The position numbers and the translations under genes are program-made. Under the pieces are notes generated by a model that worked only from the letters and a program-made list of their open reading frames with translations, did no database searches and had not been told where the DNA came from. This document shows, piece after piece, positions 43,337-52,234 of a stretch of 64,000 nt of DNA. The stretch covers positions 360,613-424,612 of the forward strand of contig JALENN010000010.1 of the NCBI GenBank assembly GCA_022767745.1, written 5' to 3'. The first letter of the stretch is position 1. Each line of letters begins with the position of its first letter. This DNA is from Alistipes sp. (GTDB taxonomy: Bacteria; Bacteroidota; Bacteroidia; Bacteroidales; Rikenellaceae).

Positions 43337-43380
43337 CGACTTTTTCTTCATACCACGTGGCAAATGCCACAGCGGTGCGC

Positions 43381-43650
43381 TTAGGCCTGAGGCTCGCTCA
43401 GAGGCAATACGCTGACGTATGACTTGCCCGACGACTTCTTGCAGAATGCAACCGTACCGTCGATCAAGGCAAACAAGGTGTGATCCTTGCCCATGCCAAC
43501 GTTCTCGCCCGGATTGTGCACCGTACCTCTCTGACGAACAATAATGTTGCCAGCCTTAGCGAACTGACCACCGAAAAGTTTCACTCCGAGTCGTTTGCTC
43601 TCCGACTCACGGCCGTTCTTTGAACTACCAACGCCTTTTTTGTGTGCCAT
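43381..43650 (-). CDS. rpmA: 50S ribosomal protein L27
   Basis: 89 residues. It begins [14 protein letters not shown], the conserved L27 N-terminus that reaches toward the peptidyl-transferase centre, and continues R-L-G-V-K-L-F-G-G and I-I-V-R-Q-R-G-T. There is no N-terminal extension needing cleavage of the Firmicutes type. It lies 18 bases downstream of rplU, the standard pair. Confidence 0.98.
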   Translation of the reverse strand: MAHKKGVGSSKNGRESESKRLGVKLFGGQFAKAGNIIVRQRGTVHNPGENVGMGKDHTLFALIDGTVAFCKKSSGKSYVSVLPLSEPQA

Positions 43651-43668
43651 GTTTCTCTAATTTTTTGG

Positions 43669-43980
43669 TTATGCGACGATATCCTCCACGAGAACCTGAG
43701 TCAGATACTGGCGATGGCCATTGCACTTCTGATAGCCGGTTCTACGCTTTTTCTTGAACACGAGCACCTTATCGTCCTTGAGGTGCTTCACGATCTTACA
43801 CTTTACCGAGGCGCCTTCTACTGCAGGTGCACCTACCTTAACCTGACCGTCGTTGTCTACAAGCAGGACTTTGTCGAAGCTCACGGGCGAATCAACCTCA
43901 CCCTGAAGACGGTGAACATAGAGCTTACGACCTTTTTCAGCCTTGAACTGCTGACCTGCGATCTCTACTATAACGTACAT
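43669..43980 (-). CDS. rplU: 50S ribosomal protein L21
   Basis: 103 residues. [12 protein letters not shown] at the N-terminus and the basic segment [17 protein letters not shown] near residue 76 are diagnostic of L21. It is first in the rplU-rpmA operon. Codon use shows more GGT, CGT and GTT than surrounding genes, as expected for a highly expressed gene. Confidence 0.98.
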   Translation of the reverse strand: MYVIVEIAGQQFKAEKGRKLYVHRLQGEVDSPVSFDKVLLVDNDGQVKVGAPAVEGASVKCKIVKHLKDDKVLVFKKKRRTGYQKCNGHRQYLTQVLVEDIVA

Positions 43981-44021
43981 TTATTAAAAAATTAATAAGT
44001 GTTTTTGCCTGATTTGGCCTG

Positions 44022-44029
44022 CAAATATA
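44022..44029 (-). promoter_or_regulatory. -7 element of rplU-rpmA
   Basis: TATATTTG on the minus strand, about 42 bases before the rplU start. The remaining 43981-44456 region to cysQ holds no gene I can support; it includes an open frame on each strand without a credible product. Confidence 0.55.
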
Positions 44030-44456
44030 CAAAAAAATTTCCATGCCGCACCATTCCCGCCCAATTTTTTTCTTCGCCGCGCCGAACAGGCCGTTCCGTC
44101 AGAGCCTTTTGCCGCACGACAACCCCACACGGCCACACGCCGCAACGCACGGCGACCGTCCATAATAAACGCTACTCGTATAACAATTTTTTGCCATGCC
44201 GCAACGTTATTATACAGGAACGGCAGCCGCCGGCCGTGCCTGCGCTCCGCAGCGGCTGCGGCACGGGTGATCCGCCCGACAAAATTCCGCACTCCGCTAC
44301 CTCCGCCGCCCCACACGGGACGTGGCTGACACAAACGTCAGGAAAGGAGTGCTTTATGTTACATTTGACGGTTTTTTGCCATTTTCGGCAAACAAAAATT
44401 TACTATTTCACAAAATATGACTACTTTTACGAAACAATCTAATACCTACTAAAACA

Positions 44457-45314
44457 ATGATGACCCAAAATCAGATAAGCGAACAGATAAAGACCCAACT
44501 CATGCCGCAATGTTTCAACGCGGCGGTAAAGGCCGGAGCGGCCATAATGAAGATATACAAAAACATAGACGACTACGACATAAGCCTCAAGAGCGACCGT
44601 ACCCCCATCACCATGGCCGACCGCGTCGCACACACCACCATAAAGGAGTATCTCGGCTCGACCCGCATACCCGTCCTTAGCGAGGAGGGACGCGAGATGC
44701 ACTACGACGAGCGCCGCAACTGGGATCTCTTCTTCCTGGTCGACCCGCTCGACGGCACCGTCGAGTTCATCAAGGGCAACAACGAGTTCACGGTAAACAT
44801 AGCCCTTATGGCCAACAACCGCTGCGTAACGTCGGTGCTCTACGTACCCTACCACCGCAAGATGTACATCGCATTCAAGGGACACGGCGCCTACGTCCTG
44901 CACGATATCGAGCCGCAGGACGACCCGTCGTACGACTACGCCCGCATACACTCGACGATGGAGCGCCTGCCGCTCGAAAGCCGCCGCCACGACCATCTGC
45001 GCGTGGCCGTGTCGCGCTCGCACCAGACGCCCGAGACATTCGAGCAGATCGACCGCATACGCAAGACCCACCCCGACCTCGAGGTCGTCGAGCAGGGCAG
45101 CTCGTACAAGTTCTGCCTGCTGGCCGAGGGCACGGTCGACTACTACGTCCGCACCACCAACACCTACGAGTGGGATACGGCGGCCGGCGAACTGATCCTC
45201 GCCGAGGCTGGCGGCAAGACCGTCTCATTCCCCGACGGAGAGCCCCTGCTCTACAACAAGGCCGACCTGCACAACCCGTGGTTCGTGGCTACGGGTGCCA
45301 ACTGCAAGCTCTGA
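44457..45314 (+). CDS. cysQ: 3'(2'),5'-bisphosphate nucleotidase CysQ / inositol monophosphatase family
   Basis: 285 residues. It removes the 3'-phosphate from adenosine 3',5'-bisphosphate, a by-product of sulfate assimilation and of carrier-protein phosphopantetheinylation. The Mg2+/Li+-sensitive phosphatase motifs are present: V-L-S-E-E-G near residue 75, L-V-D-P-L-D-G-T-V-E-F near 95, and Y-E-W-D-T-A-A-G-E near 240. It starts with M-M-T-Q-N-Q; the second Met is also possible. No sulfate-assimilation genes are adjacent. Confidence 0.92.
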   Translation: MMTQNQISEQIKTQLMPQCFNAAVKAGAAIMKIYKNIDDYDISLKSDRTPITMADRVAHTTIKEYLGSTRIPVLSEEGREMHYDERRNWDLFFLVDPLDGTVEFIKGNNEFTVNIALMANNRCVTSVLYVPYHRKMYIAFKGHGAYVLHDIEPQDDPSYDYARIHSTMERLPLESRRHDHLRVAVSRSHQTPETFEQIDRIRKTHPDLEVVEQGSSYKFCLLAEGTVDYYVRTTNTYEWDTAAGELILAEAGGKTVSFPDGEPLLYNKADLHNPWFVATGANCKL

Positions 45315-45341
45315 CCACGGTGACAAGCCCGAAAGACAAAG

Positions 45342-45374
45342 CCGGCGCGCAACAATCAGGTTGCGCGCCGGTTT
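45342..45374. terminator. Terminator between convergent cysQ and the acyl-CoA ligase gene
   Basis: CCGGCGCGCAAC (45342-45353) and GTTGCGCGCCGG (45360-45371) form a perfect 12-base stem, followed by TTT on the + strand. Confidence 0.8.
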
Positions 45375-45393
45375 CATTATGACCTGCCGTCAG

Positions 45394-47031
45394 CTATTCA
45401 TACAGGTATCGCTTGATGCTCTGCTTGGGGGTCTTCTCGAAATCCTCGGCACGCAACTCGATCGACGACACTCGGCTGTATGGCGGCAGCACGGCATTCA
45501 GCCGCTGCAGGTTCTCGGCCATCACACGCTCCACCTCGGCATCGCCCGTGCGGCGCGGCCCCTCCACGTCGGCCACCACCAGCGCCACGATACCGTTGCG
45601 GCGCCCGACAACGAGCGATTCGGCCACCATAGGCATGGCGTTCAGCCGCTCCTCGATCTCCTCGGGATAGATGTTCTGCCCGTTAGCGCCGAGGATCATG
45701 CTCTTGCAGCGTCCCCTTATATATACGTTGCCCGCCGCGTCCATGACGCCCATGTCACCCGTACGGAGCCAGCCGTCGTCGGTAAAGGCATCGTCGGTAG
45801 CCTTCGTGTTCTTGTAATAGCCCAGCATGACGTTGTCGCCGCGCACCTGTATCTCGCCCGCCTCATGCTCAGGGTCCGACGAGTCGATACGCAGCTCCAT
45901 GCGGTCAACCACGCGGCCGCACGACCCCTCGGCGAACGAGCGCCAGTCGGAGTAACATATCAGCGGGCCGCACTCGGTCATGCCGTAGCCCACGGTATAG
46001 GGCAGCCTTATGCGGCGCATGAAACGCTCCACCTCGGGATTTATACCCGCACCGCCCGCAATGAAGTGCCGGATGTCGCCGCCGAACGAAGCGATGATGC
46101 TGCGGCGCACGCGGCTATACACAAGCCTGTTCAGCAGCGGTATGCGCATGAGCGTACGCACGGGCTGGCGGCGCAACTCGGGGAATACCCTGTTGCGGAA
46201 TACCTTTTCGAGTATCAGCGGCACGACCAGCTGCATGTAGGGGCGCACCTGGCGCAGGGCGTCGGTCAGAACCGAGGGCGTGGGCATGGCCCCGAGGAAG
46301 GTTATGTGGCAACCGCTCAACAGCGGATACATAAGCTCGAACATCAGGCCATAGAGGTGCGCCAGCGGTAATATCGACAGTATGCGCCATCCGCGACGCG
46401 TCGGGATAAGACGTCGGGCGAAGGCGACGTTCGAGCTGATGCTGCGCGCCGAAAGCATCGTACCCTTGGGCGTACCAGAGGTGCCCGACGTATAGCTGAT
46501 GATGCACAGCTCGTCGAGTGTCGAGGTGTCGTAGTGTATGTCGTCGGGACAGATACCCTGACGGTACTGCTCGGCATAGAGCCTATCCACGCGCGATGCC
46601 GCCACGGGCAGCAATCCGCCCGCAGAGCGCAGCACGGCACAGTCGGCCAACGACACCGCCTCCGCAATCGAGCCGCGCGAGGCGGCGTCCATAGCCTCCC
46701 AGATGCTGCGGTCGACGATAAGCAGACGCGCATCGGAGTGCAGCGTCAGCGCCGCCACGCTCGACGGCGTGAAGTCGCACAATATGGGAACCGCCACGGC
46801 CTTGTAGGAGAGTATGGCGAAATATGCCACCGACCACCGCACGCTGTTGCGGCCGCACAGCGCCACCTTGTCGCCTGCGGCGATGCCCGCCTCCTCGAAG
46901 AGGATATGCATGCGGCATATCTCGCGCGCCATCTCGCCGAAGGTGAGCGTCGCACCGCGGTAGTCCGACAGTGCGGGAGCGTTCCAGTTCTCGCGTATGG
47001 CATGTTGCAAAAGATCGAGAAAGTGTTTCAT
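45394..47031 (-). CDS. AMP-forming acyl-CoA synthetase/ligase
   Basis: 545 residues. ANL-superfamily motifs are clear: I-I-S-Y-T-S-G-T-S-G-T-P-K-G near residue 175 (P-loop), Y-G-M-T-E-C-G-P near 340, G-W-L-R-T-G-D-M-G near 413 (adenylate-binding Asp), K-S-M-I-L-G-A-N-G-Q-N-I-Y-P-E-E-I-E near 432, and the C-terminal K-T-P-K-Q-S-I-K-R with the catalytic Lys region. It is probably a long-chain fatty acid:CoA ligase or a related lipid enzyme. It lacks the long insert of eukaryotic-type enzymes. It is transcribed alone. Confidence 0.88.
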   Translation of the reverse strand: MKHFLDLLQHAIRENWNAPALSDYRGATLTFGEMAREICRMHILFEEAGIAAGDKVALCGRNSVRWSVAYFAILSYKAVAVPILCDFTPSSVAALTLHSDARLLIVDRSIWEAMDAASRGSIAEAVSLADCAVLRSAGGLLPVAASRVDRLYAEQYRQGICPDDIHYDTSTLDELCIISYTSGTSGTPKGTMLSARSISSNVAFARRLIPTRRGWRILSILPLAHLYGLMFELMYPLLSGCHITFLGAMPTPSVLTDALRQVRPYMQLVVPLILEKVFRNRVFPELRRQPVRTLMRIPLLNRLVYSRVRRSIIASFGGDIRHFIAGGAGINPEVERFMRRIRLPYTVGYGMTECGPLICYSDWRSFAEGSCGRVVDRMELRIDSSDPEHEAGEIQVRGDNVMLGYYKNTKATDDAFTDDGWLRTGDMGVMDAAGNVYIRGRCKSMILGANGQNIYPEEIEERLNAMPMVAESLVVGRRNGIVALVVADVEGPRRTGDAEVERVMAENLQRLNAVLPPYSRVSSIELRAEDFEKTPKQSIKRYLYE

Positions 47032-47396
47032 GGTATATTAAAATATCGTGGTTTAACATTATCGTCCGCCCGAAACGGGAGCCTGAAGGTCGTGCCGCAG
47101 GCTATCGCACAAACAGAATCCGACGGCGACTTATGCGAATATCGCAAATAGCCGCCGCACCCGAAAATTTTAGTGACATGCACCGCCACAAGGTTCCCAA
47201 ACGGCCGAATACGGGGCGAAAATCAGACATAAGTGGCGAAATTGTGATAAAAAGGCGAACTCGCGGGGCGAAAAACGTGGCGGACCGTCAAAGGCGACAC
47301 GGCTTCGGGAGCGACGACAAGCAGCTGCCAAACGCATGCCGTGGAGTGCAACTGCCCGAACAGAGTGGCCAGATGGCCGATTATAGGGGCAGAAAA

Positions 47397-47427
47397 TTGG
47401 AATTGAGCGCCGAAAATCATAACTTTG
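47397..47427 (+). promoter_or_regulatory. Promoter of the dipeptidyl peptidase III gene
   Basis: TTG (47397-47399), 20 bases, TAACTTTG (47420-47427), about 35 bases before the start codon. Confidence 0.7.
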
Positions 47428-47462
47428 ACACGTTTTATTTCCCAAACAAGAGGTAACAGTTT

Positions 47463-49502
47463 ATGAAAACGCCACGATCAATCCTAATTACAGCGATTAT
47501 GACCATCACCGTTTCATCACTCTGCTCGTGCCGCGACGACAAGCCCCAGGAGCAGACTCCACAGGCCGAGAAGCCGTGGGTCGTCGACCGTTTCGACGAC
47601 ATCAAGGTGCTGCGATATGAAGTACCCGAGTTCGAGAAGCTGCCCCTGCAGCAGAAAAAACTCATATATTATCTTGCGCAGGCCACCAAGTGCGGCCGCG
47701 ACATACTCTTCGACCAGAACTTCAAGTACAACCTCACCATACGCCGCGTGCTGGAGAACATCTACCTCCGCCACGAGGGCGAAAGCGACTCCACGGAGTT
47801 CCGCGCCATGGAGAAGTACCTCAAGAAGATGTGGTTCGCCAACGGCATACACCACCACTACTCGAACGACAAGTTCCGCCCCGAGTTCTCGCGCGAGTGG
47901 TTCGAGGGCGCCATTGACAAATATGTCGACGTGGCCGAACTGCCCATAGGCAAGGAGCAGCTGTGCGACATAATATTCGACCCCACGCTCTACGCCACGC
48001 GTCTCGACCAGACCGACGGCAACGACCTGCTCGCCACCTCGGCCTGCAACTACTACGAGGGCGTCACGATGAAGGAGGCCGAGGCCTTCTACGCCGCACA
48101 GGTCGACCACAACGACCCGCAGCCCATATCGTACGGACTCAACTCAAAGCTCGTGAAGCTCCCCGACGGCAAGATCGTCGAGCGCACGTGGCATCTGGGC
48201 GGCATGTACACCACCGCCATACAGCAGATCGTCTACTGGCTCGAGCAGGCGCGCCAGGTGGCCGAGGAGCCCCAAAAGAGCATCATCGACGCACTGGTCA
48301 ACTACTACCGCACGGGCGACCTGCGCGAGTTCGACCGCTACAACATCCTGTGGGTGGGTGATAACTCGTCGAACGTCGACTTCATCAACGGATTCATCGA
48401 GGACTACGGCGACCCGATGGGCCGCAAAGCCTCGTGGGAGGGTCTGGTGAACTTCGTCGACAGCGCCGCATGCCACCGCACGCAGATCATATCGGAGAAC
48501 GCACAGTGGTTCGAGGACAACTCGCCCATCGACCCCGCCTTCCGCAAGAAGGAGGTCAAGGGCGTCTCGGCCAAGGTGGTGACGGCGGCCATGCTGGGCG
48601 GCGACTGCTACCCCGCAACGCCCATCGGCATCAACCTGCCCAACGCCGACTGGATCCGCAAGGAGTACGGATCGAAGTCTGTAACAATCGACAACATAAC
48701 CTACGCCTACGACAAGGCGGCACAGGGCAACGGCTTCAATGAGGAGTTCGTGCTGCGCGCCGAGGACCGCGAGCGCATGAAGCTCTACGGCAAGCTGGCC
48801 GACGACCTGCACACCGACCTGCACGAGTGCCTGGGACACGGATCGGGACAGCTGGCTCCCGGTACCAAGGGCGGCGAGCTGAAGAACTACACCTCGACGC
48901 TCGAGGAGGCACGCGCCGACCTGTTCGGACTCTACTACCTGGGCGATCCCAAGATGGTGGAGCTGGGACTCATCCCCTCGCTCGACGTGGCCAAGGCCCA
49001 GTACGCATCGTACATAATGAACGGCATGATGACGCAGTTCTCGCGTATCGAGGCCGGCAAGAATGTCGAGGAGGCCCACATGCGCAACCGCAAGCTCATA
49101 GCCGAGTGGTGCTACGAGCACGGCAAGCAGGACAACGTCATCGAGTGGGTCAAGCAGGACGGCAAGAGCTATGTCGTGGTAAACGACTTCGATGCCCTGC
49201 GCAAGCTCTTCGGCGAGCTGCTGCACGAGGTGCAGCGCATAAAGTCGACGGGCGACTATGAGGCGGGCCGTGCCCTTGTCGAGGACTACGCCGTGAAGAT
49301 CGACCCCGCGCTGCACGCCGAAGTGCTGGAGCGCTACGGCAAGCTGGGCATAGAGCCCTACAGCGGTTTTGTCAACCCCGACTACGAACCCGTACTTACC
49401 GACGGCGAGATCACCGACGTGAAGATCGTCTACACGGACGACTACGTAGGCCAGATGCTCGACTACTCGAAAAACTACTCGTTCCTGCCGCTGATAAACT
49501 GA
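47463..49502 (+). CDS. Dipeptidyl peptidase III (M49) lipoprotein
   Basis: 679 residues. A lipoprotein signal ends at S-S-L-C-S-C-R-D, so the enzyme should be anchored outside the cytoplasm, unlike the cytosolic eukaryotic enzyme. The M49 zinc motif is H-E-C-L-G-H near residue 454. The second motif, E-E-A-R-A-D near 481, corresponds to the family E-E-x-R-A-(E/D). It releases dipeptides from the N-terminus of oligopeptides. Its role is probably peptide scavenging, matching the saccharolytic and proteolytic lifestyle. It starts at ATG 47463 and ends at a strong hairpin. Confidence 0.93.
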   Translation: MKTPRSILITAIMTITVSSLCSCRDDKPQEQTPQAEKPWVVDRFDDIKVLRYEVPEFEKLPLQQKKLIYYLAQATKCGRDILFDQNFKYNLTIRRVLENIYLRHEGESDSTEFRAMEKYLKKMWFANGIHHHYSNDKFRPEFSREWFEGAIDKYVDVAELPIGKEQLCDIIFDPTLYATRLDQTDGNDLLATSACNYYEGVTMKEAEAFYAAQVDHNDPQPISYGLNSKLVKLPDGKIVERTWHLGGMYTTAIQQIVYWLEQARQVAEEPQKSIIDALVNYYRTGDLREFDRYNILWVGDNSSNVDFINGFIEDYGDPMGRKASWEGLVNFVDSAACHRTQIISENAQWFEDNSPIDPAFRKKEVKGVSAKVVTAAMLGGDCYPATPIGINLPNADWIRKEYGSKSVTIDNITYAYDKAAQGNGFNEEFVLRAEDRERMKLYGKLADDLHTDLHECLGHGSGQLAPGTKGGELKNYTSTLEEARADLFGLYYLGDPKMVELGLIPSLDVAKAQYASYIMNGMMTQFSRIEAGKNVEEAHMRNRKLIAEWCYEHGKQDNVIEWVKQDGKSYVVVNDFDALRKLFGELLHEVQRIKSTGDYEAGRALVEDYAVKIDPALHAEVLERYGKLGIEPYSGFVNPDYEPVLTDGEITDVKIVYTDDYVGQMLDYSKNYSFLPLIN

Positions 49503-49540
49503 CATGCGAAGCGTCCCGCAACCCGACGCGACACACCGCA

Positions 49541-49572
49541 ACGACAGGCCGCGCATATGCGGCCTGTCGTTA
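49541..49572 (+). terminator. Terminator of the dipeptidyl peptidase III gene
   Basis: ACGACAGGCCGC (49541-49552) and GCGGCCTGTCGT (49559-49570) form a perfect 12-base stem. The following T-content is weak (TATAAT), so it may be only partly effective. Confidence 0.65.
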
Positions 49573-49612
49573 TAATATATAAGTAACCACAGACAACCCT
49601 AAAACATACCTC

Positions 49613-50218
49613 ATGATGAAAAACTTCCGCTCATGGCTTCTCTCGGAGGAGTCGTTCGACAGCGAACGCCGCAGCATCGTACTCTTCGCTCTGCGCGTCT
49701 TCGCAGCCCTTGTGACAATACCCTACGGTGTCGACAAGATCGCACGCTACGACACCCTGGCCGTAGATTTCTTCGGCGACCCGATAGGCATCGGGATGGA
49801 GCCGTCGCTCGTGCTCACCATAGCGGCACAGGTGGGATTCACCGTCATGCTCATCGCCGGCCTGCAGACGAGGCTTTTCGCCATGCTGCTCGCCTTCCAC
49901 ATGGCCGTAGCGACGAAGTACCACTTCTTCGACCCCTTCAAGACCAAGGTGCTGCCGATGATATTCCTTATGCTCTACCTGCTGGTAGCGGCTCTCGGCG
50001 CAGGCCGCTACTCGGCCGATGCCGCCATAGCGGCACGTCGCGGACGCTTCGCACCCGTGTGGCGCCCGCGCGAGACGGTATACGCCGCCATCATGGTAGC
50101 CGTAACCGTTCTCGCCACGGCCGTCTTCGCCAACCTATTCAGCGGGGCGGTATCGGCAGCGGCGCTGGCGCTGTGCCTGCTGCTGGCGCTGTGGTGCTAC
50201 GCCGACGCCCGCATCTGA
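49613..50218 (+). CDS. DoxX-family membrane protein
   Basis: 201 residues (or 200 from the second Met). It has four or more hydrophobic helices. A-L-R-V-F-A-A-L-V-T-I-P-Y-G-V-D-K near residue 26, followed by G-I-G-M-E-P-S-L-V-L and A-G-L-Q-T-R-L-F-A near 85, matches the DoxX/SURF4-like family pattern. The physiological role is not known for most members. It is a single-gene unit between terminators. Confidence 0.75.
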   Translation: MMKNFRSWLLSEESFDSERRSIVLFALRVFAALVTIPYGVDKIARYDTLAVDFFGDPIGIGMEPSLVLTIAAQVGFTVMLIAGLQTRLFAMLLAFHMAVATKYHFFDPFKTKVLPMIFLMLYLLVAALGAGRYSADAAIAARRGRFAPVWRPRETVYAAIMVAVTVLATAVFANLFSGAVSAAALALCLLLALWCYADARI

Positions 50219-50293
50219 GGCCGCGGCAGCGTTACATGACCCGCAAATGTCTTCACTCACATGTGAACGGGCTGCAAGGCAGGCCGCTTTTAC

Positions 50294-50331
50294 GCCGTGC
50301 CGGGATTTTTGTCCCAGCGCGGCTCTTTTTT
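50294..50331 (+). terminator. Terminator downstream of the DoxX-family gene
   Basis: GCCGTGCCGGGA (50294-50305) pairs with TCCCAGCGCGGC (50312-50323) with one wobble and one mismatch, followed by TCTTTTTT. Confidence 0.75.
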
Positions 50332-50347
50332 ATTCGAATATATTGTA

Positions 50348-50355
50348 TAACTTTG
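50348..50355 (+). promoter_or_regulatory. -7 element of panC-panD
   Basis: TAACTTTG lies 27 bases before the panC start. The upstream -33 region overlaps the T-run of the preceding terminator. Confidence 0.6.
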
Positions 50356-50381
50356 CCGCAGTTTTATAGGCTACTATAAAA

Positions 50382-51218
50382 ATGAAGACAATCTACACAA
50401 TAAGCGACCTGAAAAAGGAGCTTGCAACGGTAGACCACAAAGGCATAGGTTTCGTCCCCACGATGGGAGCCCTGCATGCCGGTCACCGTTCTCTGGTCGA
50501 GAAAGCGCGCCGCGAGTGCACCACGGTAGTGGTGAGCGTATTCGTCAACCCGACCCAGTTCAACGACAAGAACGATCTGCGTAACTATCCCCGCACCCCC
50601 GAAGCCGACCGCGCGCTGCTCGAGGCAGCCGGTGCAGACTACGTATTCATGCCCGCCGTCGAGGAGATGTATCCCGAACCCGACACGCGTCAGTTCGACT
50701 TCGGCATGATCGACAAGGTGATGGAGGGAGCGACCCGTCCCGGCCACTTCAACGGCGTAGCACAGGTCGTGAGCCGTCTGTTCGCCATCGTCGAGCCCGC
50801 AAAGGCATACTTCGGCGAGAAGGATTTCCAGCAGATAGCCGTCATAAAGGCCATGGTACGCCAGCTGGCGCTGCCCGTCGAGATCGTCGAGTGCCCCATC
50901 GTCCGCGGTGAGGACGGACTGGCCCTCTCGTCGCGCAACACGCTGCTCGACGCCGATCACCGCAAGGCTGCGCCCCACATATACGAGGTACTCTCGCAGT
51001 GCGCCGCCAAGGCCGCCGAGATGTCGCCCGCACAGCTCACCGAGTGGGTTGTCCGTCAGGTCGAGAACAACGGACTCCTCAAGGTGATATATTTCCAGGC
51101 AGTCGACGCCCTCACCATGCAGCAGGTGGCAGCATGGAGCGACAGCGACCGCATTCAGGGCTGCATAGCCGTACAGGCCGGAGAGATCCGTCTGATTGAC
51201 AATATACGCATAAAGTAA
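50382..51218 (+). CDS. panC: Pantothenate synthetase (pantoate-beta-alanine ligase)
   Basis: 278 residues, the normal length. It joins pantoate and beta-alanine with ATP. The nucleotidyl-transferase motifs are present: [11 protein letters not shown] near residue 25 (HxGH), [12 protein letters not shown] near 52, F-G-E-K-D-F-Q-Q near 146, and S-S-R-N near 184 (KMSKS-like). It is 8 bases upstream of panD, which supplies beta-alanine. The pantoate-forming genes are not in the window. Confidence 0.97.
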   Translation: MKTIYTISDLKKELATVDHKGIGFVPTMGALHAGHRSLVEKARRECTTVVVSVFVNPTQFNDKNDLRNYPRTPEADRALLEAAGADYVFMPAVEEMYPEPDTRQFDFGMIDKVMEGATRPGHFNGVAQVVSRLFAIVEPAKAYFGEKDFQQIAVIKAMVRQLALPVEIVECPIVRGEDGLALSSRNTLLDADHRKAAPHIYEVLSQCAAKAAEMSPAQLTEWVVRQVENNGLLKVIYFQAVDALTMQQVAAWSDSDRIQGCIAVQAGEIRLIDNIRIK

Positions 51219-51226
51219 GCAAGGCG

Positions 51227-51580
51227 ATGTTGATAGAAGTATTGAAATCGAAGATTCACCGAGTATCGGTCACCGAGGCCAACCTCAACTACGTCGGCAG
51301 CATAACCATCGACGAGGCGCTGCTCGAGGCAGCCAACATGATCGAGGGCGAGAAGGTACAGATCCTCGACATAAACAACGGCGAGCGTCTCGAGACCTAC
51401 ATCATCAAGGGCAAGCGCGGCAGCGGCTGCATATGCCTCAACGGCGCGGCGGCGCGCAAGGTTGCCGTGGGCGACCTGGTGATAATCGTGTCGTACGCAC
51501 TCATGGACTTCGAGGAGGCCAAGACCTTCAAGCCGACGGTAATATTCCCCGACTCGGCCACCAACCACATCATCGGATAG
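51227..51580 (+). CDS. panD: Aspartate 1-decarboxylase
   Basis: 117 residues, the usual length. It makes beta-alanine from aspartate. The proenzyme cleavage site is visible as Y22-V-G24-S25-I-T: self-cleavage at Gly24-Ser25 produces the pyruvoyl group, at the same residue numbers as in E. coli. K9 (active-site Lys) and the segment I-C-L-N-G-A-A-A are conserved. It is co-transcribed with panC. Confidence 0.97.
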   Translation: MLIEVLKSKIHRVSVTEANLNYVGSITIDEALLEAANMIEGEKVQILDINNGERLETYIIKGKRGSGCICLNGAAARKVAVGDLVIIVSYALMDFEEAKTFKPTVIFPDSATNHIIG

Positions 51581-51637
51581 CAGCAGCGGCGGCCTCGTGC
51601 CGCCGCGCGCATTCCGTACGCAAAAAACATTGAGACG

Positions 51638-52107
51638 ATGGACGTATTTCTGGCCATACTTGCCGTTCTGTGCGGCGTGGGCGGTATCCTCGGGGCGGTA
51701 GTGCCCGTAATCCCGGGGCCGGCGCTCTCGTACTTCGGCCTGCTGTGCGCCTACTGGACCGACTCGACGGCCATAACGGGGCGGTGGTCACCGTCATCGT
51801 CACCGTGCTTGACTATATCCTGCCCGGATACTTCAGCAAGGTATTCGGCGGCACGCGCGCCGGCGTCATAGGAGCCACCGTCGGCGTATTCGTAGGTCTC
51901 TTCTTCGGGCCCGCGGGCATCATCCTAGGCCCCTTCTTCGGTGCCGTCATCGGCGAGCTACTCCACGAAAAACAGGAACTGGGCAAGGCCCTCAAGGTGG
52001 GCATCGGCTCGCTCATATCGTTCATCGTCGGCTCGGGCATCAAGATCATAGCCTCGGGATTCATGCTCTTCTACATCTGGCGCGACGTCTGGAACATGAT
52101 CGCATAG
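51638..52107 (+). pseudogene. DUF456 membrane protein gene interrupted by a frameshift
   Basis: The first 47 or so codons from ATG 51638 encode a DUF456-type N-terminus (F-L-A-I-L-A-V-L-C-G-V, then V-I-P-G-P-A-L-S-Y-F-G-L-L). The rest of the family sequence (V-T-V-L-D-Y-I-L-P-G-Y-F, F-G-G-T-R-A-G-V-I-G, L-L-H-E-K) lies in the -1 frame from about 51781 to the stop at 52107. The switch occurs at the GGGG run 51778-51781, where one additional G would restore a single frame of about 156 codons. The original frame would otherwise run on as a non-homologous tail to 51871. This is either a true frameshift or a sequencing error in a homopolymer. Confidence 0.8.
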
Positions 52108-52234
52108 CGTCCGAAAGCCACCCACCCCGCCAGCCGAAACGACATACACGCCCGCACGGGATGCACGCCACCAAGCCGTACGGATAAGCCCCGACGGCCG
52201 ACCTTCCGACAAAAATCATCCAAAACGCAAACAT

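Noticed and set aside
43999..44442. Possible gene of about 147 codons between rplU and cysQ
   Set aside because: Composition is not protein-like, no ribosome-binding site is seen, and it overlaps the rplU promoter.
51770..51790. Programmed -1 frameshift in the DUF456 gene
   Set aside because: No X-XXY-YYZ heptamer or downstream structure is evident, and a one-base loss in a G-run explains the data more simply.
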